The notes: generated by a model not told the origin, from the letters alone. A DNA stretch of 64,000 bases from Cornus controversa (GCA_026545225.1 CM048849.1:16127541-16191540), one strand, 5' to 3'; positions 10,613 through 22,059 are shown, counted from the first letter of the stretch. A program made the numbers and translations.

Positions 10613-12560
10613 GTGGCAAATGAAATTGCTACTATTTACAAGAATCTTTTAAGTAGCCATGAGGAGGGGGGAAATGTGCCAAGTTTGGAACAATATGTGC
10701 AGAATCCTATAACCATGCAGCAAAGTCAAAAGATGCAACTACCTGTAACTGTAGAGGAGATTAAAAAAGTAGTGTTTTCATTAAAAGATGATAAATCACC
10801 AAGGAGTGATGGATTTAATGCCCTATTTTTTAAGAGGATGTGGCACGTGGTGGGGAATGATGTTAGAGCTATCAAAGCTTTCTTTGGTTCTGGGAAGCTC
10901 TTAAAGGAGGCCAATTCAACTATTATCACCCTCGTTCCTAAGTTGAATAACCCATCATATGTGAAAAATTTTAGGCCTATTTCAATCTGCAACATTTTGT
11001 ATAAATGTATTGCCAAGATCATTTCAAACAGGCTGGAACCTATGTTACCAAAAGCCATCAGTTCTAACCAAGGTGCTTTCATTCCAGGGAGGACTATTAC
11101 TGATAACATATGGTTGGCTCCTATGTGACCCAGACTCAGGTACGGGTGTCGGATACGGGTGCATGTCTAGGGGTCGAATTCGTCTATTTATCAAATTATA
11201 GGACATGAGGACATGGATTAAAAGTGTCCAAAAATCAGACACGGGTATGGACACAACATAGAAACCATTTTCTCTGAACTTGAAATACCAAAGTCAGAAA
11301 GATTAAACTTAATTTTTTTTTCCTTTTTTTTAGAATGTGTAAAATTGAAAAGTAACTAAATCTGTGTCAAAGTAAAAAAGGTGTGTAAAAATGTTAAAAG
11401 TAGAAAAAAAAAAAAAAAGATGTGTAAGAAAGTACTCCGTAACTTCTTGTTGGAATGCAGTCAAAAAGATTACTTATGGCTAAAATTATAAGTAACTAGA
11501 GTAAGTTAAAATTTTTGAAAATGGGGCAGCAAATAAAATCAAAGTGTGGTACAACTGGATGGTTTCACCAAAAATAAATGTTAACCATTGATTTATTAAC
11601 ACGTGGAACTAGCTTTTATCTAATTTTTGAAGTGTGGTATAGCTGGTTCATTAACACGTGTAGTAACCCACAGTAGGTTTATAACATGCGTCAAAGGGTT
11701 AGGCAAAAATATATATATTATGACATGCGTGAAGTACACGCTCGGGAAAGTACAAAAATTTAGGCAGTCGCAGTGCGTAAATGGCAGTCATCTTCTACTT
11801 CTCAAACCCTATTGTCGAATCAAACCACCATTTTTGAAGCAAAGAGCTTCCTACCACCGTGAATGGCAGCCAATTGAACAAATAAATCATAGAAAATTTT
11901 ATAATCCTTCACAAGCATCAACCCACACATACTTTTGTGTATTTTTGTGGTCAGACATGTCCAATAGAGAAAATGAGGAGTTCGACCCATATCCCGTGTC
12001 TGTGTCGTGTCGTGTCGACACGAGTACTCTCACTGACACCGACGAGTCCAGGTAACACAGGTTGGCTCAAGAGCTAACGAGGAACTATCATAACTAAAGT
12101 TCCTTTGAACGTAGACCTTAGGAATGCTTATTATAGTGTTTCATGGCCTTTTATGGAGGCTACTCTTAGGGCGTTCAACTTACCTGATGTGATGGTTAAG
12201 TGGATCATGGCTTGCATGACTACTCCAAAATTCTTGGTTAATATTAATGGTTGCTTGGAGGGGTACTTTGCTAGTGGAAGTGGCTTAAGACAAGGGGATC
12301 CAATGTCTCCCTACCTGTTTGTAATGGGCATGGAAATTCTTTCAGGAAGGTTGAGGCGGAGTATAGCTTAGAATGGTTTTAGCTATCACTGGAAGTGTGC
12401 TCCACAAGCTATTTCCAGCCTAATTTTTGCTAATGATCTGTTGTATTTTGCTGATGATCTGTTTTTGTTCTCTACTAGAGATCCCACTTCAGTCAACCTC
12501 CTAATGAACGTTTTACACAAGTTTGGAGCCATTTCAAGGTTGAAGCTAAATTAATGCTAA
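10613..12560 (+). pseudogene. LINE copy 2 reverse transcriptase remnant, split by insertion
   Basis: The RT fingers (10613-11128) read through FRPISICNILYKCIAKIIS and GAFIPGRTITDNI, then stop at the inserted element. The palm resumes at about 12095 with NVDLRNAYYSVSW (motif A; lysine of the usual RKAYD changed to N) and GSGLRQGDPMSPYLFVMGME (motif B). An early stop occurs at 12371. The catalytic region then carries an in-frame 21-bp duplication giving FAND (12426-12437) and FADD (12447-12458) in tandem. Inactive. Confidence 0.85.
11121..12059. mobile_element. Non-autonomous TIR element inserted in LINE copy 2
   Basis: A 939-bp segment sits exactly inside the RT sequence and is flanked by GGTTGGCTC at 11112-11120 and 12060-12068. 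Its ends are imperfect inverted repeats: CTATGTGACCCAGACTC at the left, and CTGTGTTACCTGGACTC as the complement of the right end if one G of the flank is included. Sub-terminal GTGTCGG/CGTGTCG clusters lie at both ends. A duplication of 8 (GTTGGCTC) or 9 bp fits hAT or Mutator-like elements respectively; the sequence does not settle which. No transposase is encoded. Confidence 0.8.
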
Positions 12561-12564
12561 GAGT

Positions 12565-13332
12565 ATGATGTTTTGTGCTGGGTTATCAGAAGATATTAAG
12601 CTACAGATTCTAAATGCCTTGAGCTTCCATCAGGGGGAATTACCTATGCAATACCTTGGAGTCCCCTTTCTTTCTTCGAAACTTAAGGCTGAGCATTGTG
12701 AGTCCCTGGTTCATAAAATTACAGGAAGAGTCCAATCATGGACTAGTAAGTACCTTTCTTTTGGGGGTAGATTGCAATTAATTAATGCTGTCTTGTTCTC
12801 TACTAGAGTGTATTGGGCATCAACTTTTGAGCTTCCTAAAGCTGTTATGAAGGAGATTAGTGCCATAATGAGGAAATTTTTGTGGAAAGGGCTTGATATG
12901 ATGAGGTTGGGGGGTGAAAAGATTGCTTGGATGGATGTGTGTTATCCTAAACAGGAGGGTGGTTTAGGTATAAAAGATGTCACTGTCTGGAATACTGCAG
13001 CTATGGCCAAGCATGTTTGGAGAGTGGTGCTGCCAAATTCCACCTCTCTTTGGATTGTTTGGGTTAACCAACATCGCCTAAAGGGTAGAAACTTTTGGAG
13101 TATTAAAGTCCCTTCAGATTGTACCTGGACTTGGAGGAAGATTTTGAATCTCAGCAGAAAGGTTAGAAGCGCCATAAAGCATCAGATTGTGGATGGGCAA
13201 TCTACATCCTTGTGGTATGATTATTGGTTGCCTAATGGGCCTTTAAATACTCAATCCCATAGAAGGATGATAACTGATTCAGGTTTGGGGGAAGATGTTA
13301 GGGTTGAAGCTGTTATTCAGAATAATAGTTAG
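12565..13332 (+). pseudogene. LINE copy 2 RT thumb/connection remnant
   Basis: A 255-codon open stretch homologous to LINE ORF2 after the catalytic motif. It includes FHQGELPMQYLGVPFLSSKL, then a thumb block with SWTSKYLSFGGRLQLINAV, then MRKFLWKG and TWTWRKILNL. It ends at a stop (TAG at 13330). The same order is present in the other three LINE copies. The frame is open here but isolated from the palm by stops. Confidence 0.85.
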
Positions 13333-13439
13333 CATTGGCCTTCTACAAACACCATGGAGTGGATGACCCTACGAAGTAGTATACCATAAGGTTTTCATCC
13401 TTGTACTAGCATTCCGGACAAAGTTCTATGGTTGACCAG

Positions 13440-13999
13440 TAAGGGTGAATTTTCTGTTAAGTCTGCTTGGGAAGAGTTAAGGCACAAACTGAGGCCAGTA
13501 AACTGGATAGATGTTGTGGTTTCCAGCTGCCATACCTAGGCATACATTCATGTTGTGGCTTGTAATTCAGAATAGGATTTTGACTCAGTATAGATTGATG
13601 CAATGGAGGGACTGTGATTACTGATACAAGCATTTTTTGCAGAAGCAAAGTAGAGGACATGGATCATCTTTTCTTTGATTGTCCAGTAAGTGTGCTTTGC
13701 AGTGGCCGGATTTACGCTGGGATGGTCTTATTCAGTGGGCTGTCTTAACATTAAAAGGGAAGACATTGATTTCCATTGTAAATAAACTTGTGTTGGCTGC
13801 TACTGTTTATGAGGTGCGGCAGGAAAGGAATAAGAGGCTTGTTTCTAATGAGTTTCAAGATTTCGAGACCATTAAGGCTGGCATAATTCAAGTGGTCAGA
13901 AGTAGGATGACGTGCATGAAGAATTTTGCTAATTCCCGTGCAAATACTTGGATTAAGGATGAGTGGAGACTTCCAGATTCTATTTTTGTTAATAGGTAA
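13440..13999 (+). pseudogene. LINE copy 2 zf-RVT C-terminal remnant
   Basis: Frame-shifted remains of the C-terminal zinc-binding region. Around 13640-13680 the sequence still spells the CRSK...EDMDHLFFDC motif. The open stretch 13679-13999 continues with ALQWPDLRWDGLIQWAVL and RQERNKRLVSNEFQDFETIK, matching the corresponding blocks at about 620-420 (minus) and 27.13-27.31 kb (plus). Confidence 0.8.
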
Positions 14000-14349
14000 G
14001 GTGTGTTGGTTTGATTACTTGTGTTATGATGTGGGTAATTGGAGGGAGTGTTGTTGGGCTGTGGGGGATATGGTCAGATTCTGTTGCTTGATGGTTGATA
14101 ATCTGATGTGGTCTGAATCTGCGTACTGTTATTGGCTGCTGTCCCGTGAGAGTGCTCTTGGGCTTATAGGGAACAATGTGATAGTTCTGTGGTTTTGCAA
14201 GTGCACTGGTTGGAGGCTATTTTTGGAAATGTGCTGGGTGGGTCGGTAATTAGATCCTTGGCAGAAGAATCATGTCCTGATTTCCTGGGGGGTGGAGGGT
14301 TGGAGGAGGAGCTGGCAAGCTGCTGCTTGGAGCTTTCTCTGTTTGTATT

Positions 14350-17300
14350 TGTAATACCCCGAAAAATTTAGGTGTCAATTTAATCTCTTTACATTATTAC
14401 TTTATTTTATTAATTCATGTGAAATGTTTTTTTTTATATAAATTATCATTGTAGGTGAGTTGCTTGTCTTTTATACATGCATTTTATCATTTTATGTGAA
14501 TTGGTATTAATTGTGTGTTATTTTATTTAAATGTTTTGGGTTGGGCTAGGGAGGAATTTGGGCTAGTATGAGTGGGCTAAGGTTATGTTTAAAATGATGG
14601 GCCTAGGGTTGAAATAATATTTTATTTCTATTGTTAGTATTATTAATTTGATTTTAATTAGTTTTAGGAAAATCAATAAAAGAATAATTAAGACAAAAAG
14701 GAAAAGAAAAGAAGAAGAAATTAGGGTTACCGTTGTTTTACGCAAAGAACTAAGAGCGAGTAAACAAAAGAGAGAAGCGAGTGACGATCGGGTGAACAAG
14801 TTGATTCGTCAGGAAAAAGGCAAGTTTGATTCTTCTCTTCCCCTTTGAATCCGTATGCATAGTCTAGGTTTGAGTGGATTGTGTTTATTTTGAAAATTTG
14901 TATATTATTATTATTTTTTTTTCTGTTGATAAATTTTGTGAGAATTAATTATGCTAATTGTATAGATATGTTGCTAGAAATTTGTGTGCATTTAATTATG
15001 AAATTAATGATTTTGCATGCTAAGAATAATTCTGTGGATTAAACATTAGGATTTTGGAGTTTTGGTACTGTTTTAGAATATTTTTGCATATGTATATACA
15101 TGTATATATGATTGTATAGGCGGGTGTATATATATACGAACATGAAATTTGGGTCTACTGTGTTTATCATTTTTGAGGGATTTTGTTCCGATTAAAAGGT
15201 AGATCTTACTTCCTAGAACAATCCTTGAAAGTTTCGTTATGAACCGTTGGGTAGATTGACGGGAAATTGAGTTTAAAATTTTAGATTTTCGAAACTTGAA
15301 ATTGGGCGTTTTTGATTTAGTCCGCGAGAGGGGATAATTTTGGTACCAATACGTAGCTTAGATCGATACGAGTTCAATGGTATATTCATATGCGCGATTC
15401 GGTGCTCGGAAGTGATCGGAAAGTGATCGGGAAGCTCGGCCTCCATTGTTGGCCTCTGGAGCTTCAGCCGAGGAAGAAGAAAGAAAAGAAAAAAAAAAAA
15501 GGAAAAAAAAAAAAAAAAGAAAAGGAAAAGGGGCCACACGTTCGTTGGCGCGTGGGGGCGCGTGCCGCCGGCGCCGGTGGCCGGAAAATTATTTTTGGGG
15601 CCCACTCTCGGGGGCCCACCTCTGGGTCCAATATGGGCCCATTCCGAATTGTTTTGATATTTATTTTGTATTTTTGAAATTTTTGGGAAAACTTGAAAAT
15701 CTGGAAAAATCATTTTTTAAAAATACTTTTATAATTCTAAAAATTCCAAAAATTTTATGTCAACTTCCTGGGAGCTTAAGGGGCTTGGAGTTTAAATTTC
15801 ATAGCAAAATGTTTTACCATTGTCTTTAAATTAATTTTTAAAGTGTCTAAAAACTGGATTTTTCAGCCTCTTTAATTTTAGAAAATAGTTAGAAATTTCC
15901 AAAAATTTTACTGTAATTCTCTAGAGGATAAATACACTTGGGTTTAAATTTTCAACTCAAAATAATCTTTCCTTGCTGCTCAATTGATTTTTAAAGTGTC
16001 TAAAAGTTGGATTTTTCACTTTCTGTAATTTTAGAAAATACTTCTGAAATTCCAAAAATTCCCAAAATTTTTCTGTAACTGTTTAGAGATTAAATGACCT
16101 TGGGTTTAAATTTTCACCTCGAATTGAGCTTCCCTTGGTGCTAAATTAATTTTTAAAGTGCCTAAAAGTTGGATTTTCACCTTCTTTGGTTTATTAAAAA
16201 TGTTTTTAAATTACAGAAAATTCCAGAATATTTTCTTAGTGTTCTTAGAAGTGAAATAGGCCCAGAAACCTAGATAAGAGTAAGTTTAGATCCCCTCGGA
16301 GATTTGAGTGCATTGGAGGTTGGTTTGGGGAATTGTTTCCTCTAATGGATGTTAAATTATTTTGATTTAATCGATTGTGTTTATTATATATATAAATGCA
16401 CATGGGATACTTGATTATAGTCTACTTGTGAACGATTTGTCTTATGATGATAATTTCATGTTGGATGATTTGAAATAACGTTTGTGCAAATTTAAATCAT
16501 AATGCACCTTATTATTTTATATTGCATATTGGAATGTATCTATGCATTTTATTTTGGCATGTAAGGATTGCCCGGCGTGTCAGGATCGCCTATACCTAAT
16601 AAGGTATCTATGTATTTTATTTGGCATGTAAGGATTGCCCGGCGTGTCAGGATCGCCCATACCTAATAAGGTATCTATGCATTTTATTTGGCATGTCAGG
16701 ATTGCCCGGCGTGTCAGGATCGCTCATACCTAATAAGGTATCTATACATTTTATTTGGCGTGTTAGGATCGCCCATACCTAATAAGGTATCTATATATTT
16801 TATTTGGCGTGTCAGGATCGCCCATATCTAATAAGGTATCTATATGTGTATGCACATGTTTTCTTTATTTTGAACTTAAAGAATGTGTTCATTGTTGGAT
16901 GATAAGGGTGTGTTGGAACAATGTATAAGATGATTTTACTTCTGAAAACATGATCTAAATAGGAAATGACTAGTATGTATATATCTATACCTATTAAGGT
17001 ATCAAAAGATTTAATGATGGCATGTTAGGATTGCTTAAACTTGATATTATTTTATATTATGTTTATTTCTGCTGAACGTAAGGAACGTGTTCACGTTTGC
17101 ATAATAAGGGTTTGGGTGGAATATTATAAATATTGACTGTTGTTTTGGAAACACGAAACTGGGTAAAAGAATAACTTGTAGGTTAAATCTATAGACTTAT
17201 TTTATGTCCCTTATACTGAGGGTATGTATATTGGTTCTCTGATTGGGATGTAGTAGATAGAACTTGCTCGTGGGTTTAACCCACTTTGTTGATATTTCAG

Positions 17301-17684
17301 GTTTCAGACAGGTTCCACCGCGAGGATAGAGTTTTAGGGTTTGGTTGTAGCAGACGTCTCATCACAGGGTAGGAACTTGTCTTATTCAAGAGTCATATTA
17401 TGACCTTTTGAGACTTTGATTGTTGGTATTAATTTTAGAATTTAAAAACTTTTGTTCTTTCTGGTTAAGGGGTCCTTGGGTTACGGGACTTCCAAATTGT
17501 ATTACCAGAATATATGTATTTATTTATCAATTATTTCAGTTCAATGGGATTTCTGTTCAGCTTTTAGCAATTATTCTATTTCTTTCTTTTGCATCTATGC
17601 TTGTTGCTATCAGTGGTTAATATTCCTCAGGTTTTGTGTATGAGACTGGCCACCTCATGCGCGAAATTTTCTGGGGGTATTTCA
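14350..17684. mobile_element. 3.3-kb TG...CA element (solo-LTR-like) in LINE 3' UTR
   Basis: Starts TGTAATACCCCG and ends GGGGGTATTTCA, and is flanked by the 5-bp duplication GTATT (14345-14349 and 17685-17689). TG...CA ends with a 5-bp duplication are typical of an LTR. The first about 20 bases and the complement of the last about 21 also match each other (TGTAATACCCC / TGAAATACCCC), an unusually long terminal inverted repeat. It encodes nothing recognisable. It holds a GC-rich patch with a GA-rich tract (about 15475-15620) and five tandem units at 16.55-16.85 kb. Best read as a large solo LTR; a non-autonomous TIR element is the alternative. Confidence 0.65.
16554..16848. repeat. Tandem repeat, five units, 52-68 bp
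   Basis: Repeated unit built from GGATTGCCCGGCGTGTCAGG, then ATCGCC, ATACCTAATAAGGTATCTAT and an ATTTTATTT spacer. The first three units are about 67 bp; the last two lack the first GGATTGCCCGG block and are about 52 bp. Each contains the near-palindrome ATACCTAATAAGGTAT. It lies inside the 3.3-kb TG...CA element. Confidence 0.85.
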
Positions 17685-17689
17685 GTATT

Positions 17690-17990
17690 GTGGTTTTGCA
17701 GGTGCAATGTGTGGAGGATGGTTAAGCAATTTTGTTGGGGGGTTCAGCTTGTAGATCATTAGCAGCAGAGTCATGCTCTGTTTTTTCGGGTGATGGAGGG
17801 TTGGAGGAGCAGTTACTGCGTGAAGCACCTTCACCAGTTTTGTGTATTGTGGCTTTGCAGTTGTAATGTGTGGAGGGTGGCTGAGCAATTTTGCTGGAGG
17901 GTTCGGCTTGTAGATCATTGCCAGCAGAGTCATGCACTGATTTTCGGGTGAGCGAGGGTGGGGGGAGGAGTTGCTGCATGCAGCACCTTC
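17690..17990 (+). repeat. LINE copy 2 3' UTR tandem repeats
   Basis: Two roughly 145-bp units (from about 17690 and 17838) share GTATTGTGGNTTTGCAGNTG, GCTTGTAGATCATTNNCAGC, AGAGTCATG and a GGAGGAG block. A third, more diverged unit lies just before the 3.3-kb insertion (about 14190-14345). The repeat array is therefore part of the LINE and was split by the insertion. Confidence 0.75.
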
Positions 17991-18455
17991 ACCAGTGTTG
18001 TGGCTTTGCTATTACTATGGCTGGAGGTTTGCTGTGCAATTTTATATGCTGTACAATTTTGTGGCTTTGCTGTTTCACCAGTTGTGTGGCTTTGCTGTTG
18101 CTGGTTTTGTGGCTTCGGAGGAGGAGCTGTTGTGTGGATCTGCTGATTTTCTGGGTGCTAGAGGATTGGAGGAGGAGCTGTTGTGTGGGCATCTACTAGT
18201 CTTCGCTTCCCTATATGGACCAGCTTGTTAGATATATGAATCAGGGTGTATGGTGCCAGTTAGTTTTCCTCCGTAGAGTTTTGTTGGAATTATTTTGTTG
18301 GTTTGTTAGTATTGGTTTGTTTTGGTTCTTATTCACATGGTTGATTTGGGGTTTCCATTTGGCTCCCCTTGGGGTATGCCCCTTGTCAAATTGTATATTT
18401 GACTTTTGTTGAAATAATATAAGCCAAATCCCTTACCTTTCAAACAAAAAAAAAA

Positions 18456-18943
18456 GTGGCCATTTGTTTTAAATGATCAAGAAAAGCCCAAATGCCACTT
18501 TCCAAGTTCAAAGACTACATATAACAAATATATGCTAAACAGTGGTTCAGTGCTTTATACTAATCAAACAATTTAAATAAATGTAGTGATGAAGATTCAG
18601 GCAGTACTAAACAGATTTTCACATTTGAAACTCTCAACTTAAAAATATTATGAGACATATTATTCATATGGAGATGCACAGAGTGATAAATTCGTTAGTT
18701 AGAAAAGAAAAAGAAAAAGATTTTTCCCTAGCAACCCACATCATATTTAAAATTGATCCATATGACCGTAGTATTTTAGAAGGAAGAAATTCCATTATGT
18801 TCAGTAAACAACATTTGATGAGTAAACCCCAATTCATCTCCACAAACAAGAACCACAAAAAGTTCAAGTAAAACACAAATCAAATCTAAATAATAGGCGC
18901 AAAATACAAACTAGCATGAATCTGAAAACAGTAATATCCATAC
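18456..18943. other. AT-rich DNA, no gene seen
   Basis: Sequence after the LINE poly(A). It lies downstream of the ANTH exon on the minus strand, but none of the expected following ANTH exons can be read in it. Confidence 0.45.
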
Positions 18944-19199
18944 CGTCCAATTATGTGTCTTCGACAATTATCTTTCAAGAGCATTTATATAGTATGCAAC
19001 ATCGGCTTGAGGATGAATCGCAGACGTGGTGACCAAAATTTCTGCAAAAAAATAGACCATAAAATAAAATATTCAAATATTTTGGTCGAAAATAGAGAAC
19101 CCACAAAAGAGAATTTTGGATCTACAAATAAGATAACTCACTTCTGAGATGTCTATCTTTGGGTGGACACGTAGCTTTAAGAATCGCAGCATCAACATC
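18944..19199 (-). pseudogene. ANTH-domain clathrin adaptor pseudogene, two exons
   Basis: Two exons on the minus strand splice in phase. Exon at 19199-19142 (acceptor TAATTAG, donor GTGAGT) gives DVDAAILKATCPPKDRHLR. Exon at 19041-18944 (acceptor TTTGCAG, donor GTATGG) gives KILVTTSAIHPQADVAYYIN, then ALER, a TAA stop, then LSKTHNWT. This matches the phosphoinositide-binding ANTH domain of plant AP180/PICALM-like endocytic adaptors. Two lesions are visible: the stop inside the RRLSK segment, and loss of the roughly four residues usually found between LKAT and CPPK. Neither the N-terminal exon nor the rest of the domain is found nearby, so this is a gene fragment. Confidence 0.75.
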
Positions 19200-19890
19200 C
19201 TAATTATAGAATACAATCAAATCAATATAATCTACAAGAATCGCGTATACATAGAATTATATATTTATGAATTTTCTAGAACGGGGTAGGATATTGCATT
19301 CCCATAAACCAAATTTGAGAGAAATTCGATTGAGCCGTGATTTTAGATTCATCCAATCCAATAATGTATCTATATGGATAGGAAAGCAATCAAAATATAT
19401 ACACACACACTACTTATAAAATAAATTATTTAACATGGTCATGCATGCTAAATACGGTTGGAGTGTTGGGAGGTAAATGGCATATGCCTTGGCTTTAAAG
19501 TTAAAAGCAATCCTATGTCTTTAATTAGGGGTGACCATGAATCGGGTCAGATTAGGTATTAATTATAATTCAATCCGTGGTCTACAAATTGGTAAAAGTT
19601 CTATCTGATCCGATCTATGAAAAGACTTAATCCAATTCGTGAACTATCGGATTGGATCATATCGGATTGATGGATTGGGCTTGTTCTAACTATTCCAATA
19701 TTATTATTTTTTAAGGCCCAATATTAATTTTTTTACCATGGCTCAATATGTTTTTGAAAAACTATATACTTGATTGATATTTTGTTATGCTTGATTGTTA
19801 TATATATATATGGTATATTCTAACGGATCGTCTCGAGTTGGATTCACGGATCATATCGGATTTTTGAGACCCAAATTCATTATCCCATCC
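19200..19890. other. AT-rich DNA with MITE-like stretch
   Basis: From about 19527 the sequence (AGGGGTGACCATGAATCGGG and repeated CGGATTGGAT/ATCCAATTCG motifs that can fold on themselves) looks like decayed MITE DNA. No target duplication was found. There is no gene. Confidence 0.35.
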
Positions 19891-21385
19891 TTGAACTACA
19901 AATTCCTATTTTATGAATCTATCACCAATCCGACTAAATTTTTGGCTACACTTGGCAACCTTAAGGAACACACTATACTGATGAATTCACATTCACAATC
20001 CATAACTAAGCTAGAAGTTCAAATTGAGCAAATAGCTAATGCTTTGAATTGTGAAACCAAGAGAAATTTCCAAGTCAGCACCTAACCAATATCGAACTCC
20101 TTCGACCAATTGAGTTGGACCATGTCCCCTTTGTGGAACCATTACTTAACCAATACTCGAAAACTTTACATGACACACTTAGGTGTGATTACTTAAGTTC
20201 TAACGAGAGTCCACCTCTTATAATTGCCTCTAAATTAAACAACAATTGAGTAAATATGAGTGAGACGTTTAATCAAGAGCAAGTTAAAGGGTCATTTCTT
20301 CCTGAATCTTTTAAATTGCATTCAATAGATTCATTTATTCAAGGCCTAATATGAATCTTGATATTTCTTGCCTCAAAATTGTTTGGAGTGAGGCAAAGGA
20401 AAGTAGGAAAGTAAGGACCATCTAGGGGGGGATGATGTTAAATCTCCTCAAGAGATACGGCATAGGGTGAACCTTGAATTGAGAATCATAGTTAGAATCA
20501 TGTTTTTCTTTTGTTTTTGCTTTTATTTTTGTTTTACGTTTACTATTTTGCATTAATTAGTGCAGAGTGTGCATTTTTATAATTTTTAGTCCATTAGTTT
20601 AAGATTTGAATTCATTAGATAATTTTTTTATGTTTTAATGACTTCTCGTTTAGTTTGTAGGAAGAGTGATTGCATACTTAGTCAATTGTTTAGGAATTTT
20701 CATTTTGAACTTTACTCTACTCGATCGATCAAAGGTTCCACACTTAGAATTTTTTTCATTTTCTGAAAAATCCTCTTTCTGCTCAGTTAATCGATTAATA
20801 AACTACTATACTTAGAATTTTCTCAAAATCTCTCCATTTCACCCTATCAGCTAGATTAATCGAGCCTTTGCTAGATCGATTGAAGCTCTGACACGTAGAA
20901 AAAATTTCAAACTTCCCAAAATGCACCCTCTCGGCTCGATCGATTGAAGTCTTTTGTTTTTTAAAAAAAAAAACTCTCAGTTGATCGAGCCATAACTCGA
21001 TCATTCGAGACTTTAACACTTAGAAAATTCTTGAAATTTTAAAAAAATTATGAATAAATAATGCTATGTCATCTACTTCGCTTTTGTCTTTTTTGCTGGC
21101 AGTAGTGCATGTGGATGTGATGTGTTGCATTACTTATTCTCTTACTTCCCATTCCATTCACTTGGTTGGTTTAGAGATGAACTTCACAGGTTCATGCATC
21201 CAAGTTTGAGGAACGCTATTCTTCCTTTCCCACTACAAATTTGCTATCATTATCACTTTCAAAAATGTTTATGGTAATATCGTTCTCACTCTCCTCTCTA
21301 CTTCAGTTCTATGTACATCGAGGATGATGTACAATTTAATTTTGGGGGTAAGACGGTGCCTTTTGATGTGCCTAATTGTTGAAGT
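19891..21385 (+). mobile_element. Ty3/gypsy relic with gag tail and PPT-like tract
   Basis: The open frame at 19795-20085 ends in ITKLEVQIEQIANALN...FQVST. This matches the 'QIGQLANAL...FPSQ' segment between capsid and zinc finger in plant Ty3/gypsy Gag. Downstream there is no protease or RT, only non-coding sequence. A tract TTTAATTTTGGGGGTAAGA (about 21334) resembles the polypurine tract before a 3' LTR. The remains suggest an internally deleted Athila-type element. Boundaries are approximate, and no LTR pair could be matched. Confidence 0.5.
20715..21020. repeat. Diverged tandem repeat with TCGATCGATTGAAG motif
   Basis: Four or so diverged units of about 75 bp, each combining a CTCGATCGATTGAAG-like or TTAATCGAGCC-like palindromic core with a CACTTAGAAAATTT-like spacer. 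The cores recur near 20718, 20788, 20855, 20937 and 20985. They sit inside the Ty3/gypsy relic. Confidence 0.65.
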
Positions 21386-21829
21386 GAAGCAGTTAGCATT
21401 CAAAAATAACCCTCTAGATGGACTTGATTTACATTAACAACTCCTCAAACAGAATATTATATGATAGAACCACGGACTAGTAAAAAGTGAACTCAAGCCA
21501 TGAAATCAGCAACAGGTAAAGAGATGATTAAACTTGCATATGAACCCACTACTGATAATTTAGATACATCTAGTTAATCAACAATTAAACAAAACCCAAG
21601 GAACGTCAACATGAAAAAACAAAACTATAACTGAACCTATTATTTGAACCACACATGATCAAAAATAATAGTATCAAAACATCATATGCTCGGAGACTGT
21701 AGAAGAAAAAGGGGGATTGGGGAGGGGGGACAAAAAGCATGAGAAACATAAATGTAATTGACAAAAAGACTGGACATTTCAGTACAAAAAAAAAATCAAT
21801 ATTGGAAAACCAAAACCAAGAAGCAACAT
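21386..21829. other. AT-rich DNA, pre-insertion flank of LINE copy 3
   Basis: No gene seen. It continues, after removal of the LINE, into the sequence at 28385-28591, and, after removal of the LTR element, into the sequence at 31616-31783. Confidence 0.5.
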
Positions 21830-22059
21830 AATTATGCATGAACGTAGGGTTTTGAGAGCTTCTCTCTAGTTTCTCTCTCTAAAAATAAAACGGTGGCTGT
21901 TTGCTCGATTTTCTTTCATTTTCTTGCTGTTTTTTTACTGATTTTGATTTCTAGTCATGTGGAACGTGTTTGCAATATCTGTGGGGTAGTAATTGAGTTG
22001 CGTCTAGCGAATTTGGTATGTTATGAATGGAAAGCAGTGTGGTGGTAGGAGGATTAGGG

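Larger units (their letters stand above)
10040..18455 (+). mobile_element. L1-type LINE copy 2, interrupted by two insertions
   Basis: 5'-truncated LINE on the plus strand, ending in a poly(A) run at 18446-18455. It contains the ORF1 C-terminal stretch (10062-10400), a fragment of endonuclease with a large internal deletion (about 10440-10600), RT, thumb and zf-RVT regions, then a long repeat-bearing 3' UTR. Two younger elements split it: a TIR element at 11121-12059 and a 3.3-kb TG...CA element at 14350-17684. Removing both restores continuous LINE sequence. AGTGGC after the poly(A) also occurs at 10032-10037, a possible but very short target duplication. Confidence 0.9.

Noticed and set aside
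15273..15829. Overlapping frames on both strands rich in K/E or F and P/R
   Set aside because: They are produced by a GA-rich tract and a GC-rich patch inside the non-coding 3.3-kb element.
16554..16848. Regularly spaced repeats resembling a CRISPR array
   Set aside because: Whole units are repeated with no unique spacers, and the setting is a plant genome. It is an ordinary tandem repeat.
17682..18231. Repeated frames (NPPAKLL..., SCCMQHL...) on both strands
   Set aside because: They are translations of the LINE copy 2 3' UTR tandem repeats.
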